Shown here piece after piece: positions 8,970 to 17,936 of a DNA stretch of 44,450 nucleotides. Under the pieces are notes generated by a model. The model had not been told where the DNA came from. It searched no databases and saw nothing but the letters and a program-made list of their open reading frames with translations. The position numbers and the translations under genes were made by a program. Numbering within the stretch: the first letter of the stretch is position 1; each line of letters begins with the position of its first letter. Source of the DNA: Bacillota bacterium (lineage in GTDB: Bacteria > Bacillota > Clostridia > Acetivibrionales > JANLFN01); the NCBI GenBank assembly GCA_030705825.1, contig JAUZPR010000012.1, forward strand, positions 1 to 44,450. The letters are read 5' to 3'.

Positions 8970-9821
8970 ATGCCTAAAATACCGGTTTTTATTATAATTT
9001 TGACTGTAATGTTTACAACAGCCTTTTCGGGTTGTTCACATAATAAAAATAATACTAAGGATTATTCTATGCATAAGGCTGAAAATATGCCGGTTTCCTC
9101 TGACAACTCAAAAAAAGCATCACTTGTTAAAGTAATTGTAAAAAAGCAAATGGATATGACTTTTAACAAACCGGAAGATCTTAAGGTCTTTTCATCTGCT
9201 TTGGAAAACGGGACTCCCATAAAAAATATTCCTACTGAATTAAAAGTACCGGGTTATTTTCTATATTATACTTATTCTGATAACCAAACAGCAGAGATAT
9301 TCCTTTATATTAACCAAAACAACGGATGGATTTATAAAAATGGAACACGGGAAGCGTATACACTATCAAAGGAATCGGTTGAAAACCTGAACCGGATATT
9401 ACTGTTGTATAAGGAAGAAGCTAAACGCACAGATCTATATACGGCTGTAATGAAAGCAGCTTTTAGGAAAGAGAACGGGGGAAACGGGTTTATTGCTATA
9501 GAAAAGGAATCTTTGAAAGAGCTTAAGGAGGAAAGCAAAGAGTACATACTTGAAGCTTTTAATGATATATCTTACAATTTGTATTGGTTTGAGGATGTAA
9601 AAGACAATAACATCTTGTTTAAACTGGATAAAAACGGCGATATACTTGGAACTATAAACGGGACAGTACTATCAATCAACCTGAAAGAATATAAGAACGA
9701 TGAAGCTATAATAACGGTTACTTCATGGTTTGGAAATTTGGGAGCGGTTTTTCCGGAGTACAAAGCTGTGTATAAAGATGGCTTATGGCAATTGGAACTA
9801 ATAAGTATAGCTGTTTCATAA
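8970..9821 (+). CDS. Putative lipoprotein of unknown function
   Basis: A 283-aa exported protein. After M-P-K-I a hydrophobic stretch leads to A-F-S-G-C with Cys22, a lipobox with F in place of the usual L, so lipid attachment is likely but the box is not canonical. The mature part is charged, with no recognisable domain; an NTF2-like or DUF4829-type fold is conceivable from the C-terminal strand pattern but not shown. GGAGGTG precedes the chosen ATG; an upstream in-frame ATG at 8946 lacks a site. It converges on the carboxypeptidase gene, with only 7 bases between stops. Confidence 0.65.
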   Translation: MPKIPVFIIILTVMFTTAFSGCSHNKNNTKDYSMHKAENMPVSSDNSKKASLVKVIVKKQMDMTFNKPEDLKVFSSALENGTPIKNIPTELKVPGYFLYYTYSDNQTAEIFLYINQNNGWIYKNGTREAYTLSKESVENLNRILLLYKEEAKRTDLYTAVMKAAFRKENGGNGFIAIEKESLKELKEESKEYILEAFNDISYNLYWFEDVKDNNILFKLDKNGDILGTINGTVLSINLKEYKNDEAIITVTSWFGNLGAVFPEYKAVYKDGLWQLELISIAVS

Positions 9822-9828
9822 AAGACTG

Positions 9829-11148
9829 TTATATCCTGTAATTTTTCCTATTCTTTTTTTTTATTGCCTTGCGATAGGCTAAACTTACCAACGCAAAACC
9901 CAAACAGGTTATAAAAAGAATAATTATGGTACGCATTAATGCACTATCCAAAAGGCTTCCAGCCTTTTTAACAATAACTTTCGGCTGTATTGCTTCTACA
10001 TTTCGTGAGGCTATTACGTTGACTTTCCCGAGGGATATACCATTCCTGGAATATTCCACATACCCTAGTACATCACCTTGCTTTACAGGAGCTTTAACTG
10101 AAAGATTAATATTTTCTTTTGATTCCAAATTCCACGTACCTTTATCAAGAGGCATGGCGCTCATAAGATTCGAAGCCGTTACCAGGTCGAGACTTCCGTT
10201 TCCTTTGGCATCACTGATGTTAACAGTTTTAACTACCTTGTCGGCATCTGCTATTTTCTGCATTCCATAATTCTCAAATCCGTATTTTAATAATTCTTTT
10301 GCATAACCGAAAATTTTATTCTGCTGTGTCACATGCATGATAACAGCTATCAATTCCATTCCGTCCTGGTTTACGGCGGAGGATACCAGATTATTTCCTG
10401 CGACGCTGGTATAGCCTGTTTTAATCCCCTCAACGGTAAAATTATGTGTAACGCCATCAAGAGTATAAGGATAGGTATTACTATCCCAGAGCAGCTGGTC
10501 TGATGTACGTAGAACACCCCAGTTGGTATGATCGTTTGTTACAGGCATATCTTTATAGTATTCCTTGCTTACAATTTCCCTGAATTTGGGTATATTCATA
10601 GCATATCTTGCAATGGCAGCCAAATCGCGGGCTGTAGTAAGGTGATTGGCATCTTCTTTGGCATCGTCTTTACCGCAGGGATTTACGAAATTTGTATTTA
10701 AGGCACCAAGCTCCTTTGCTTTTTCATTCATCATCTGTACAAAGGCACTCTTGGAGCCGCCTATATTTTCAGCTATTATATTTGCAGCTTCATTGGCAGA
10801 TTTGATAAGCATGACATTAAGGAGATTCTCCAGAGTCAGATTGCTTTCACCAGGCATAATCCCAACATTCATGCCATCCTGGCCTATATCATATACAGCT
10901 TCCTTGGAAACATTCATAGCGTCATTCAAATTGCCTTTTTCCAGAGCCAGAATTGCCGTCATGATTTTGGTTGTACTGGCAGGACGAAGTTTCCTGTCAG
11001 AATTGTATTCCTTGATAACCTGACCTGTCCTGGCATCAATAAGTATATAGGAACTGTTTGAAGGTATGTCCAGTGGAGAAGCAAACGCAGTGGAGGTTGA
11101 TAAAAGAGAAACTACAATTAAGATTATGCAAAAGTAAATTTTTTTCAT
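9829..11148 (-). CDS. D-alanyl-D-alanine carboxypeptidase, S11 family (DacF-like)
   Basis: A low-molecular-weight penicillin-binding protein that trims the terminal D-Ala from cell-wall pentapeptides outside the membrane. It has a signal peptide (residues 1-23), Ser58-x-x-Lys61 in A-S-T-T-K, S-A-N at 117-119, and K-T-G in G-I-K-T-G-Y-T near 243. A PBP5-like C-terminal beta domain follows, and a C-terminal membrane helix with a basic tail anchors it. All three active-site motifs are intact. The length (439 aa) fits DacF/DacB. It is monocistronic. A sporulation role (DacF) versus vegetative role (DacA) cannot be settled from the sequence. Confidence 0.92.
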   Translation of the reverse strand: MKKIYFCIILIVVSLLSTSTAFASPLDIPSNSSYILIDARTGQVIKEYNSDRKLRPASTTKIMTAILALEKGNLNDAMNVSKEAVYDIGQDGMNVGIMPGESNLTLENLLNVMLIKSANEAANIIAENIGGSKSAFVQMMNEKAKELGALNTNFVNPCGKDDAKEDANHLTTARDLAAIARYAMNIPKFREIVSKEYYKDMPVTNDHTNWGVLRTSDQLLWDSNTYPYTLDGVTHNFTVEGIKTGYTSVAGNNLVSSAVNQDGMELIAVIMHVTQQNKIFGYAKELLKYGFENYGMQKIADADKVVKTVNISDAKGNGSLDLVTASNLMSAMPLDKGTWNLESKENINLSVKAPVKQGDVLGYVEYSRNGISLGKVNVIASRNVEAIQPKVIVKKAGSLLDSALMRTIIILFITCLGFALVSLAYRKAIKKKNRKNYRI

Positions 11149-11526
11149 TACATTCTCCCTTGATTTTCAGCCTATAAAGTAAATCATTTTCTTAATATAT
11201 TACTTATTAATTTTTCCCGTTATTTATGGTATGCATATGGCTAAATTGTAAATTTTTCTTTAACAATTCTGAAAGGCCTGATATTGCTTGCTTACAGCTT
11301 ATGAAATTAAAAAAGAGAGATTTTTTGATGGGAAATAAAGTTCAGGCAAAGTTTATACTTATATTTATGAATTTAACAGCAACTCCCGGTTGTCAAAAAT
11401 GTTATCAAGAATTGGTAGAATTTATACTGATTTTTTAGTATCTTTTATATGAAGGGAATAATTGCATGTCTATTCAAAGGTAGATATTTCCGAATTTTAG
11501 GTTCATAAAGTAAGGGGATGGTATTG
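11149..11526. other. Gene-free region between divergent genes, 378 bases
   Basis: This is the upstream region of both dacF (minus) and the XRE regulator (plus). An open frame at 11226-11438 has no ribosome binding site and an unconvincing composition, so I do not call a gene. I see no strong hairpin or repeat. Confidence 0.4.
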
Positions 11527-12207
11527 GTGAAATTTCAGGAAAAATTACAGGCATTAAGAAAAGAAAAAGGCATGTCTCAGGAAAATCTGGCTGAAAAAAT
11601 CGGTATATCCAGGCAGGCTGTTGCCAAGTGGGAAGTAGGAGCATCCTATCCCGATATGGAAAATCTCATTTGTTTGAGTGATTTATTCAGAGTCAGCATA
11701 GATAAACTGGTAAAGGATTATGATGATGAGAGCTGCTGCTACAACAATTCAAAACAACAGAATGTTATTGATGAAAATGTGCTGGATTTTTTGTGCCGTG
11801 CCAAAAAATCCACATATGCTGCTAAAGGTGTAGAAGCTGCACCTTCACGGCCTAGCTCCCATGATTTTCAATATTTTGAAGGTGATTTGAAATATATTGA
11901 TACATATCTGGGCGGAGAAAAATTTGCTGGAGAAGAGGCCGTCTGGAATAAGGATAACCCCATTTGGTCTATGAATTATGCAGGGCGCATCCTTGCTGAA
12001 GGTTTTTCAGGGGATTTTCTGAAGGAGTGCCTGATGCTTATGCCAAAAGAATATCCTTACCGTGGTCCTTTAGTACACCAGAACGGAGAATACAAATATC
12101 ACTGTATAATATACGGAGAATTTGAATGGTTTAACGGGTATGAGGAAATATTCTGCAATGATATCAAGGTATATGAATGTATCTTCCATGGAGGGTGCAT
12201 TAAGTAG
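11527..12207 (+). CDS. XRE-family regulator with DUF5680 domain
   Basis: The N-terminal helix-turn-helix (residues 1-60) is classic Cro/CI type: K-L-Q-A-L-R-K-E-K-G-M-S-Q-E-N-L-A-E and I-S-R-Q-A-V-A-K-W-E. After a linker, the C-terminal ~140 residues match the DUF5680 pattern (F-L-C-R-A-K-K-S-T-Y-A, then D-F-Q-Y-F-E-G-D-L-K-Y-I-D-T-Y-L-G-G, G-E-F-E-W-F-N-G-Y-E-E-I). I prefer GTG 11527 because AGGGG ends at 11517, at normal spacing; an ATG at 11518 directly abuts that site. DUF5680 may sense a ligand, but its role is not known to me. It is followed by a good terminator. Confidence 0.85.
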   Translation: MKFQEKLQALRKEKGMSQENLAEKIGISRQAVAKWEVGASYPDMENLICLSDLFRVSIDKLVKDYDDESCCYNNSKQQNVIDENVLDFLCRAKKSTYAAKGVEAAPSRPSSHDFQYFEGDLKYIDTYLGGEKFAGEEAVWNKDNPIWSMNYAGRILAEGFSGDFLKECLMLMPKEYPYRGPLVHQNGEYKYHCIIYGEFEWFNGYEEIFCNDIKVYECIFHGGCIK

Positions 12208-12234
12208 GGAAACACTGGTTAATCTCATTGACTG

Positions 12235-12266
12235 AAGGTTTCATTATCATATGAAGCCTTTTTTAT
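12235..12266 (+). terminator. Rho-independent terminator after the XRE-DUF5680 gene
   Basis: AAGGTTTCAT (12235-12244) pairs with ATGAAGCCTT (12251-12260), ten pairs with one G-U, over a 6-base loop, running directly into a T-rich tract. Confidence 0.85.
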
Positions 12267-12287
12267 TTGTGTATTTTGTTCATAATG

Positions 12288-12316
12288 TTGACATGTATGG
12301 ATTTTAAAGGGATAAT
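12288..12316 (+). promoter_or_regulatory. SigA-type promoter of the DJ-1/PfpI gene
   Basis: TTGACA at 12288-12293 and GATAAT at 12311-12316 are separated by 17 bases. The promoter lies 30 bases before the ATG at 12346 and downstream of the preceding terminator, so the gene has its own transcript. Confidence 0.75.
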
Positions 12317-12345
12317 ATATCCAAAATTAGAAAGGCAGAACAATT

Positions 12346-12915
12346 ATGAGGATTGCTTTTATTGTATATGATGACCTGACACTTCTGGACTTTGCCGGAG
12401 CTTATGATCCGGTCACCAGACTGAAAACAATGGGATTTTTGGATGACCTTGAATATGATGTCTGTGCTATGGGGGAGAAGGTTAAATCTTTTGAGGGCTT
12501 GGAGCTTATACCCAATAAAGTACATAACAATTTGTCGGTTTATGATTACATTTTTATTCCTGGCGGGAACGGAGTTATGAAATTATTCGGTGATAAGGAT
12601 TTTATGTCCTGGATAAAAGGTGTTTCAAGCAGTACAATTGTCACGGCAGTATGCGGAGGAGCACTTGTCCTTGGAGCGGCAGGATTTTTATCAGGTAAAC
12701 AGGCAACTACCCATCCGGAATTTATGAAGTATTTATATAAGTTTACCGATAAGGTTAAGGATTCCAGAATCGTTTCCGACGGGAATGTAATAACGGCAAG
12801 AGGGGTTACATCGGCAGTTGATCTTGGCTTGTATTTATGTGAAAGAATTGCTGGAAAAGAGGCACGGGAAAAAATACAAAAACAGATGGATTATTTATCA
12901 TATACCTGCGATTAG
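12346..12915 (+). CDS. DJ-1/PfpI-family protein
   Basis: A 189-aa protein of the class I glutamine-amidotransferase-like fold. It shows Y-D-D-L-T-L-L-D at the N-terminus (with the conserved acidic residue), F-I-P-G-G-N-G near 70, and the nucleophile elbow T-A-V-C-G-G-A-L with Cys103, followed by A-T-T-H-P-E-F, typical of isonitrile-hydratase-like members. There is no C-terminal AraC domain, so it is not one of the fused regulators. It may act as isonitrile hydratase, deglycase or a stress protein; the substrate is not predictable. It is a single gene with its own promoter. Confidence 0.85.
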   Translation: MRIAFIVYDDLTLLDFAGAYDPVTRLKTMGFLDDLEYDVCAMGEKVKSFEGLELIPNKVHNNLSVYDYIFIPGGNGVMKLFGDKDFMSWIKGVSSSTIVTAVCGGALVLGAAGFLSGKQATTHPEFMKYLYKFTDKVKDSRIVSDGNVITARGVTSAVDLGLYLCERIAGKEAREKIQKQMDYLSYTCD

Positions 12916-12932
12916 TTTTAGAGTTACAAAAA

Positions 12933-12968
12933 ATATTATTATTCCATGTTAGTTGACAATAATAATAT
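12933..12968. repeat. AT-only inverted repeat downstream of the DJ-1 gene
   Basis: ATATTATTATT (12933-12943) and its exact complement (12958-12968) are separated by 14 bases. The pairs are all A-T, so the hairpin would be weak. It could mark the end of the DJ-1 transcript or an operator in the speA leader. The rest of the 12916-13148 gap shows no clear signal. Confidence 0.4.
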
Positions 12969-13148
12969 CCATATGTTATTGTGACATTGGTGTGCACAAA
13001 TTATGACAGGTACGGGTTTTGACGTTATATAAAAACATTTGGAAACACTGTTTTTTGTTAATGGCTCAATTTGTTTCACTTGAATAAAACAGCCATTCAC
13101 TGAGCTATAAAAGCAACAAAAAATTTTGCCTGGATGGATGTGAGGATC

Positions 13149-15068
13149 ATGAATAAAGCAGAACTCTTGGGTAGATGGACCAAAGAAAAGTCCGAAGAGC
13201 TTTATGGTATAAAAAACTGGGGTGCAGGTTATTTTTCGATATCAGATAAAGGCGAGGTATTGGTAAATCCATATAAGGATAACGATTCTGCAGCTATCAG
13301 CCTGATGGATATAATTTCAGGTATTCGTGACCGCGGACTGGATATGCCGGTTTTGCTGCGCTTTGAAAATTTGCTGGATTCTCAGATTTCATTTCTCAAC
13401 AACTCTTTTAATGAAGCAATGAGGAAACTGAGTTATAAAGGCGAGTACAGGGGTGTTTATCCAATAAAGGTCAATCAGCAGCAACAGGTAGTGGAAGAGG
13501 TTACCAAGTTCGGACAGAGGTATCACCACGGTCTGGAGGTTGGTAGCAAGGCTGAGTTGGTTGCGGCATTATCCCTGATGAAGGATAAGGAAGCATGTCT
13601 TATCTGCAATGGTTATAAGGATGAAGAATTTATAGATTTAGGCCTGTATGCGGTTAAAATGGGTTTTAAATGCCTATTCGTCATAGAAATTCCGGGTGAA
13701 TTGGATATTGTACTGGAACGTTCACAAGCGCTAGGTGTTAAACCCAATATAGGCATCCGAATAAAGCTTGCTTCAAAGGCAGGGGGACACTGGACCGAAT
13801 CGGGCGGTGACCGAAGCATATTCGGCTTGAATATGTCACAGGTAATTGAAATAGTAGATATTCTTAAAGAGAAAAATATGATGGACTGTCTCAAATTGCT
13901 GCATTATCACCTGGGATCGCAGATACCAAATATAAGGGATATACGTTCGGCAGTACTGGAGGCAACACGTGTTTATGCCGAACTTGTTAAAGAAGGCGCA
14001 CCCATGGGCTATCTTGATTTGGGTGGAGGCTTGGCAGTAGATTACGACGGATCAAATACAAATTATTCATACAGCCGTAACTATACAGTTGAAGAATACT
14101 GTTCCGATATAGTAGAAGCTGTTATGTCAATTTTGGATTCCAGCAATATAAAACATCCGGTTATAGTTACTGAATCAGGTCGTACCACAGTTGCCTACTA
14201 TTCGGTATTGTTGTTCAATGTGCTTGATGTGGAAACCTTCGAAGAGTATGAGATTCCTGACCAGCTTGATGAAAATATATCCGAGCAGATAAAAAACCTG
14301 TATGACGTAAATAAAAACCTTACCCTGAAGAATATACAGGAATGCTATAATGATGCCCTTTATTACCGTGATGAGATAAGGGACATGTTCAAACACGGCA
14401 GAATAAGCCTGCGCGAACGGTCCTTGTCTGAAAAAATCTTCTGGAATACAATTCACCAGATTGCAAAGGAAAAGCAGAAGCTTAAAATTGCACTGCCTGA
14501 TCTTGAGGATATTGAAAGTGCAATTGCAGATATATATTACTGTAATTTTTCGGTATTCCAGTCTATTCCAGACAGCTGGGCAATTGATCAGCTTTTCCCG
14601 ATAATACCGCTGCAACGATTACAGGAGCTTCCCAAGCGCAACGCTGTAATAGCGGATATAACTTGTGATTGCGACGGTAAAATCGATCGTTTTATAGATC
14701 TGCATGATGTAAGGACCACGCTGCCCCTTCATGAAATGAAAAACGGGGACGATTATTATCTCGGAGTTTTTCTGGTAGGAGCTTACCAGGAAACCCTGGG
14801 TGACCTTCATAATCTGTTTGGAGATACCAATGTGGTAAGTGTCAGGCTCAATCCCGACGGAACTTTTGAATTGGTAAGAGAAATTCACGGAGATAGTGTT
14901 GCTGACGTCCTTTCCTACGTTGAATTCGAGCCCAAGGATATGATCGTTAATTTCAGAAAAACAGCAGAGGAAGCAGTTCAGGAAGGTTTGATAAGTGCAA
15001 GCGAGAGACGTGAAATCATGCGTGCTTACGATAACGGGCTAAGGGGTTATACCTACTACGAAAGGTAG
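13149..15068 (+). CDS. speA: Biosynthetic arginine decarboxylase (SpeA)
   Basis: A large PLP enzyme that converts arginine to agmatine, the first step of the agmatine route to putrescine. Its 639 residues match the usual SpeA length (group IV, alanine-racemase-like fold). The PLP lysine is Lys107 in V-Y-P-I-K-V-N-Q. Other marks are H-H-G-L-E-V-G-S-K-A-E-L, L-H-Y-H-L-G-S-Q, Y-L-D-L-G-G-G-L-A-V-D-Y and the product-side D-I-T-C-D-C-D-G-K-I-D. I chose ATG 13149 (GTGAGG just upstream); the in-frame ATG at 13134 has no site. It is monocistronic, closed by a strong terminator. An agmatine deiminase family gene lies about 6 kb downstream. Confidence 0.95.
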   Translation: MNKAELLGRWTKEKSEELYGIKNWGAGYFSISDKGEVLVNPYKDNDSAAISLMDIISGIRDRGLDMPVLLRFENLLDSQISFLNNSFNEAMRKLSYKGEYRGVYPIKVNQQQQVVEEVTKFGQRYHHGLEVGSKAELVAALSLMKDKEACLICNGYKDEEFIDLGLYAVKMGFKCLFVIEIPGELDIVLERSQALGVKPNIGIRIKLASKAGGHWTESGGDRSIFGLNMSQVIEIVDILKEKNMMDCLKLLHYHLGSQIPNIRDIRSAVLEATRVYAELVKEGAPMGYLDLGGGLAVDYDGSNTNYSYSRNYTVEEYCSDIVEAVMSILDSSNIKHPVIVTESGRTTVAYYSVLLFNVLDVETFEEYEIPDQLDENISEQIKNLYDVNKNLTLKNIQECYNDALYYRDEIRDMFKHGRISLRERSLSEKIFWNTIHQIAKEKQKLKIALPDLEDIESAIADIYYCNFSVFQSIPDSWAIDQLFPIIPLQRLQELPKRNAVIADITCDCDGKIDRFIDLHDVRTTLPLHEMKNGDDYYLGVFLVGAYQETLGDLHNLFGDTNVVSVRLNPDGTFELVREIHGDSVADVLSYVEFEPKDMIVNFRKTAEEAVQEGLISASERREIMRAYDNGLRGYTYYER

Positions 15069-15093
15069 TACTGGGTAAAAAATGAAAAGTTCT

Positions 15094-15148
15094 AAAGCTG
15101 TTGTCTTATCGGGCGAAATATAGTACTCGACAAGATAGCAGCTTTTTT
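15094..15148 (+). terminator. Strong terminator of speA
   Basis: A 20-bp stem (15094-15113 with 15126-15145, three G-U pairs, one mismatch) encloses a 12-base loop. Its 3' side merges into a TTTTTT tract at 15143-15148. Confidence 0.9.
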
Positions 15149-15229
15149 GATTAAACTGATAAAACTTTTTATGATAAATTACGTATATATAAACGTTGGA
15201 AGAAAAGTAAAATTTTTTTATAATTTATA

Positions 15230-15260
15230 TTGACTCTCCCACTACGGTAAAGTTTATTAT
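15230..15260 (+). promoter_or_regulatory. MerR-type promoter/operator with 19-bp spacer
   Basis: TTGACT (15230-15235) and TATTAT (15255-15260) are 19 bases apart, the over-long spacing typical of promoters activated by MerR-family regulators. The spacer region holds a dyad: ACTCTCCC (15233-15240), a 5-base centre, and GGTAAAGT (15246-15253), matching at 6 of 8 positions. It lies 41 bases before the MerR-like gene, so autoregulation together with the ABC operon is likely. Confidence 0.75.
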
Positions 15261-15301
15261 ATATTCTAGTGACATAAGTTATCGATACATAGGTGGTTAA
15301 A

Positions 15302-16123
15302 ATGATTAAAATCGGAGACTTTGCAAGGTTGAACAAGGTAACGGTAAAAACCCTGAGATATTACGACAGTCTTGGCCTCCTGCAGCCTGAAAAAGTTGAT
15401 AATGCTTCCGGATACAGGTATTATTCTACCAATCAGATGATAAGACTTGACCGGATAAACATCTTAAAATATGCCGGATTTTCTTTGGATGAGATTTCGC
15501 TGATTCTTAACAAGGACCTGGACCCAAAACAATTCCTTATGCTATTGGAACTTAAACATGCAGAAATTACCGATAACATAAAGAAGGAACAGGAAAAGCT
15601 GAGCAGGGTGAAAGACTTGATATATATGTATGAACAAGGAATATACAGTATAAAGTATGATATTGAAATCAAGCCGATAGAGCCTATGCTGGTTGCTACA
15701 ATCAGGGAAACCATTCCCGCATATAGTGAGCAGGGACGTCTCTGGAAGGAGCTAATGGAACATATCATAAAACACAACGGTGAAGCTGTTCCTCCATTCA
15801 TGACTATATACCATAATTCCGGCCCAAATGAAGAGTCGGTGGATGCCGAAGTTATAAAACCGATAGTAGGAGAACTGCCTGAGACTGATAGGATAAAGGT
15901 CAGGATTCTGGAGGGTATTGTAGAGATGGCTTCTCTGGTTCACAAAGGAGCGTTTGAAAGCTTGCACCTGGCTTATAAAACCCTATTGGACTGGATAGAG
16001 AGAAATAATTATGAAATTATAGGCTCCCCAAGGGAATTGTATCATAAGTATGATTGGAAGAGTGATTATTCAAATGATAATATAACTGAAATCCAATTTC
16101 CTGTCAGGAAACTGTCGGGTTAA
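15302..16123 (+). CDS. MerR-family regulator with GyrI-like effector domain (BmrR-type)
   Basis: The N-terminal winged helix (residues 1-75) reads I-K-I-G-D-F-A-R-L-N-K-V-T-V-K-T-L-R-Y-Y-D and G-Y-R-Y-Y-S. A coiled-coil linker spans about 80-115. The rest (~120-273) looks like a GyrI-like drug-binding domain, ending V-R-K-L-S-G. This is the BmrR/Mta-type multidrug sensor layout. I chose ATG 15302, as AGGTGG lies five bases upstream; a GTG at 15293 lies inside that site. It is followed, 71 bases on, by an ABC exporter, its probable target. Confidence 0.85.
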   Translation: MIKIGDFARLNKVTVKTLRYYDSLGLLQPEKVDNASGYRYYSTNQMIRLDRINILKYAGFSLDEISLILNKDLDPKQFLMLLELKHAEITDNIKKEQEKLSRVKDLIYMYEQGIYSIKYDIEIKPIEPMLVATIRETIPAYSEQGRLWKELMEHIIKHNGEAVPPFMTIYHNSGPNEESVDAEVIKPIVGELPETDRIKVRILEGIVEMASLVHKGAFESLHLAYKTLLDWIERNNYEIIGSPRELYHKYDWKSDYSNDNITEIQFPVRKLSG

Positions 16124-16163
16124 TTTCCATATTATAATTTTGATGTTTACAAATACGGAAATT
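16122..16163 (+). repeat. Inverted repeat in the merR-ABC gap
   Basis: AATTTCCATATT (16122-16133) and AATACGGAAATT (16152-16163) pair at 11 of 12 positions over an 18-base loop. It begins within the regulator's stop codon and could moderate read-through into the ABC genes. No T-tract follows. Confidence 0.45.
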
Positions 16164-16194
16164 CAAATAAATAGTAATTTTAAGGAGAACTTTT

Positions 16195-17175
16195 ATGAAT
16201 GATCAATTTATTATTGAAACAAAAGACCTTCGGAAAAATTTTATTTCCAAATCAAAAGGCAAGAAGAAAATAGTAGAGGCAGTAAAGGGTATAAATCTAG
16301 CTGTTAAAAAGGGTGAGATATATGGTTTCCTGGGGCCTAACGGTGCCGGTAAATCTACTACCCAGAAAATGCTTTCAACCATATTGTCGCCTACAAGCGG
16401 AGAAGTCAGGATAAATGGCTATGACCTTGCTAAACAACCACAGCAGATACGCCAAAGTATAGGCTATGTTAGTCAGGCTGGAGGGACCGATTCGATGTCC
16501 ACCGGAATGGAAAATTTGATTTTGCAGTCACTGCTTTACGGGCTTGATAAGGAAACAGCCCAAAAACGTGCCTTGCAGTTTACAGACAGATTCCAGATGA
16601 GTTCATTTGCCGACAGGTTGGCTGTAAGCTATTCCGGAGGCCAGCGCCGCAGGTTGGATCTGGCTCTTGGCATGATACACCATCCAAGTATACTATTGCT
16701 TGACGAGCCGACAGTCGGTCTGGATCCGCAGAGCAGGGCATACCTTTGGGATGAAATCCGAAATCTTAAGGAAGAGGGTATTACCATACTATTGACAACC
16801 CACTATCTTGATGAGGCTGATAAACTTTGCGATACCGTAGCAATTATTGACTATGGGGAAATTGCGGCAGAAGGAACCCCTGCAAAGCTAAAGGACGATA
16901 TAGGAGCGGATTCGGTACTGTTGGGCTTTGGAGACATAAACACCTCGAAAAAATCCGGAGAAATTCTAAGTAAGGAAATAGAAGCTCAGGGAGTAAAGGT
17001 CGAGGATAAAAATGTTCATTTATATATAAGGAACGGGGAACGTGAGCTTCCAAACATACTGAGATTACTGGATTCCAATAACCTTATTGTAGAAAGTATT
17101 TCTTTATCCAAACCAAGTCTGGATGATGTTTTCCTGAAGCACACAGGGCGTTCGTTAAGGGAGGATGATAAATAA
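16195..17175 (+). CDS. ABC exporter ATP-binding protein (DrrA-like)
   Basis: The 326-aa nucleotide-binding subunit of an ABC-2 type exporter, of the daunorubicin-resistance (DrrA/CcmA) family. Walker A is G-P-N-G-A-G-K-S-T (47-55), the signature is Y-S-G-G-Q-R-R-R near 148, Walker B is L-L-L-D-E-P-T near 167, and the switch histidine lies in L-T-T-H-Y-L-D-E-A-D. The C-terminal ~100-residue extension ending K-P-S-L-D-D-V-F-L is typical of DrrA. The Shine-Dalgarno is AAGGAGA. The stop codon overlaps the permease start (TAATG). Probable drug or lipid export, controlled by the upstream MerR protein. Confidence 0.92.
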   Translation: MNDQFIIETKDLRKNFISKSKGKKKIVEAVKGINLAVKKGEIYGFLGPNGAGKSTTQKMLSTILSPTSGEVRINGYDLAKQPQQIRQSIGYVSQAGGTDSMSTGMENLILQSLLYGLDKETAQKRALQFTDRFQMSSFADRLAVSYSGGQRRRLDLALGMIHHPSILLLDEPTVGLDPQSRAYLWDEIRNLKEEGITILLTTHYLDEADKLCDTVAIIDYGEIAAEGTPAKLKDDIGADSVLLGFGDINTSKKSGEILSKEIEAQGVKVEDKNVHLYIRNGERELPNILRLLDSNNLIVESISLSKPSLDDVFLKHTGRSLREDDK

Positions 17176-17936
17176 TGAAAGCTTTATATGAAACAAGACT
17201 AATGTTCCAGAGAAGTCTCAAGCATACGGTCAGGAACCCAATCTGGGTATTTCTCAATTTGTTCCAGCCCTTGTTATATCTTTTCCTTTTTATGCCGTTG
17301 TTGAAAAGCCTGGGTGGAGTACCTGGCCTTCCGGCAGGTAAAACCGTACAGATATTCATACCGGGTCTGCTTGTGATGCTGGCATTGTTCGGTTCCGCTT
17401 TTGTCGGGTTTGGATTGGTTGATGAAATCAGAACCGGGGTTATTGAACGTTTCCTGGTAACACCCGCCAGCAGGGTTGCAGTAATAGCGGGCAGGGTATT
17501 GAAGGATGTAGTTGTCCTCCTTATCCAATGTATCCTTATAACTTTGTTTTCCATACCAATGGGGCTTAGTGTAAATATTGAAGGTTTTCTTATGTCCTTG
17601 CTTTTGTATGCGGTAATAGCAATTGCAATGGCATCTATGTCATATGCTTTTGCAATAATCTTTAAATCGGAAGATACCCTTGCTTCAACCTTAAACACAA
17701 TTGCCCTTCCCATATCACTCCTGTCGGGTATCATGCTTCCACTGGCACTTGCACCGCTGTGGATAAGAGACCTGTCAAAAGCAAATCCTTTTTCATATGC
17801 GGTTAATGCTTCGCGCGCCTTGTTCTCAGGGGATATAGGCAATAAGGATGTAATAATCGGATTCATAATAGTTATACTGCTTGCAGCTCTGACCTTCTGG
17901 TGGGCCGTAAGATCACTTAAGAAGATGGCAGCATAA
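17175..17936 (+). CDS. ABC-2 type exporter permease (DrrB-like)
   Basis: A 253-aa integral membrane protein with six hydrophobic segments and the ABC-2 family features: R-N-P-I-W-V-F-L-N-L-F-Q-P near the N-terminus, F-I-P-G-L-L-V-M-L-A, and the E-R-F-L-V-T-P-A-S-R loop that contacts the ATPase. P-L-A-L-A-P-L-W-I-R-D-L-S-K-A-N-P near 200 is the DrrB/NodJ-type signature. It forms a complex with the overlapping ATPase gene. It ends in a repeat-rich gap with a terminator about 165 bases on. Confidence 0.9.
   Translation: MKALYETRLMFQRSLKHTVRNPIWVFLNLFQPLLYLFLFMPLLKSLGGVPGLPAGKTVQIFIPGLLVMLALFGSAFVGFGLVDEIRTGVIERFLVTPASRVAVIAGRVLKDVVVLLIQCILITLFSIPMGLSVNIEGFLMSLLLYAVIAIAMASMSYAFAIIFKSEDTLASTLNTIALPISLLSGIMLPLALAPLWIRDLSKANPFSYAVNASRALFSGDIGNKDVIIGFIIVILLAALTFWWAVRSLKKMAA

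Noticed and set aside
11226-11438. Possible 70-aa gene in the dacF-XRE gap
   Set aside because: No ribosome binding site, unconvincing composition and no recognisable pattern; an internal ATG near 11329 has only a weak AGAGAGA upstream.
13134-13148. Upstream ATG for speA
   Set aside because: No ribosome binding site, and the GTGAGG that serves ATG 13149 lies within it.
17084-17866. Long 260-codon frame on the minus strand
   Set aside because: It lies opposite the ABC exporter genes, whose motifs are complete; it is a shadow of their codon bias.
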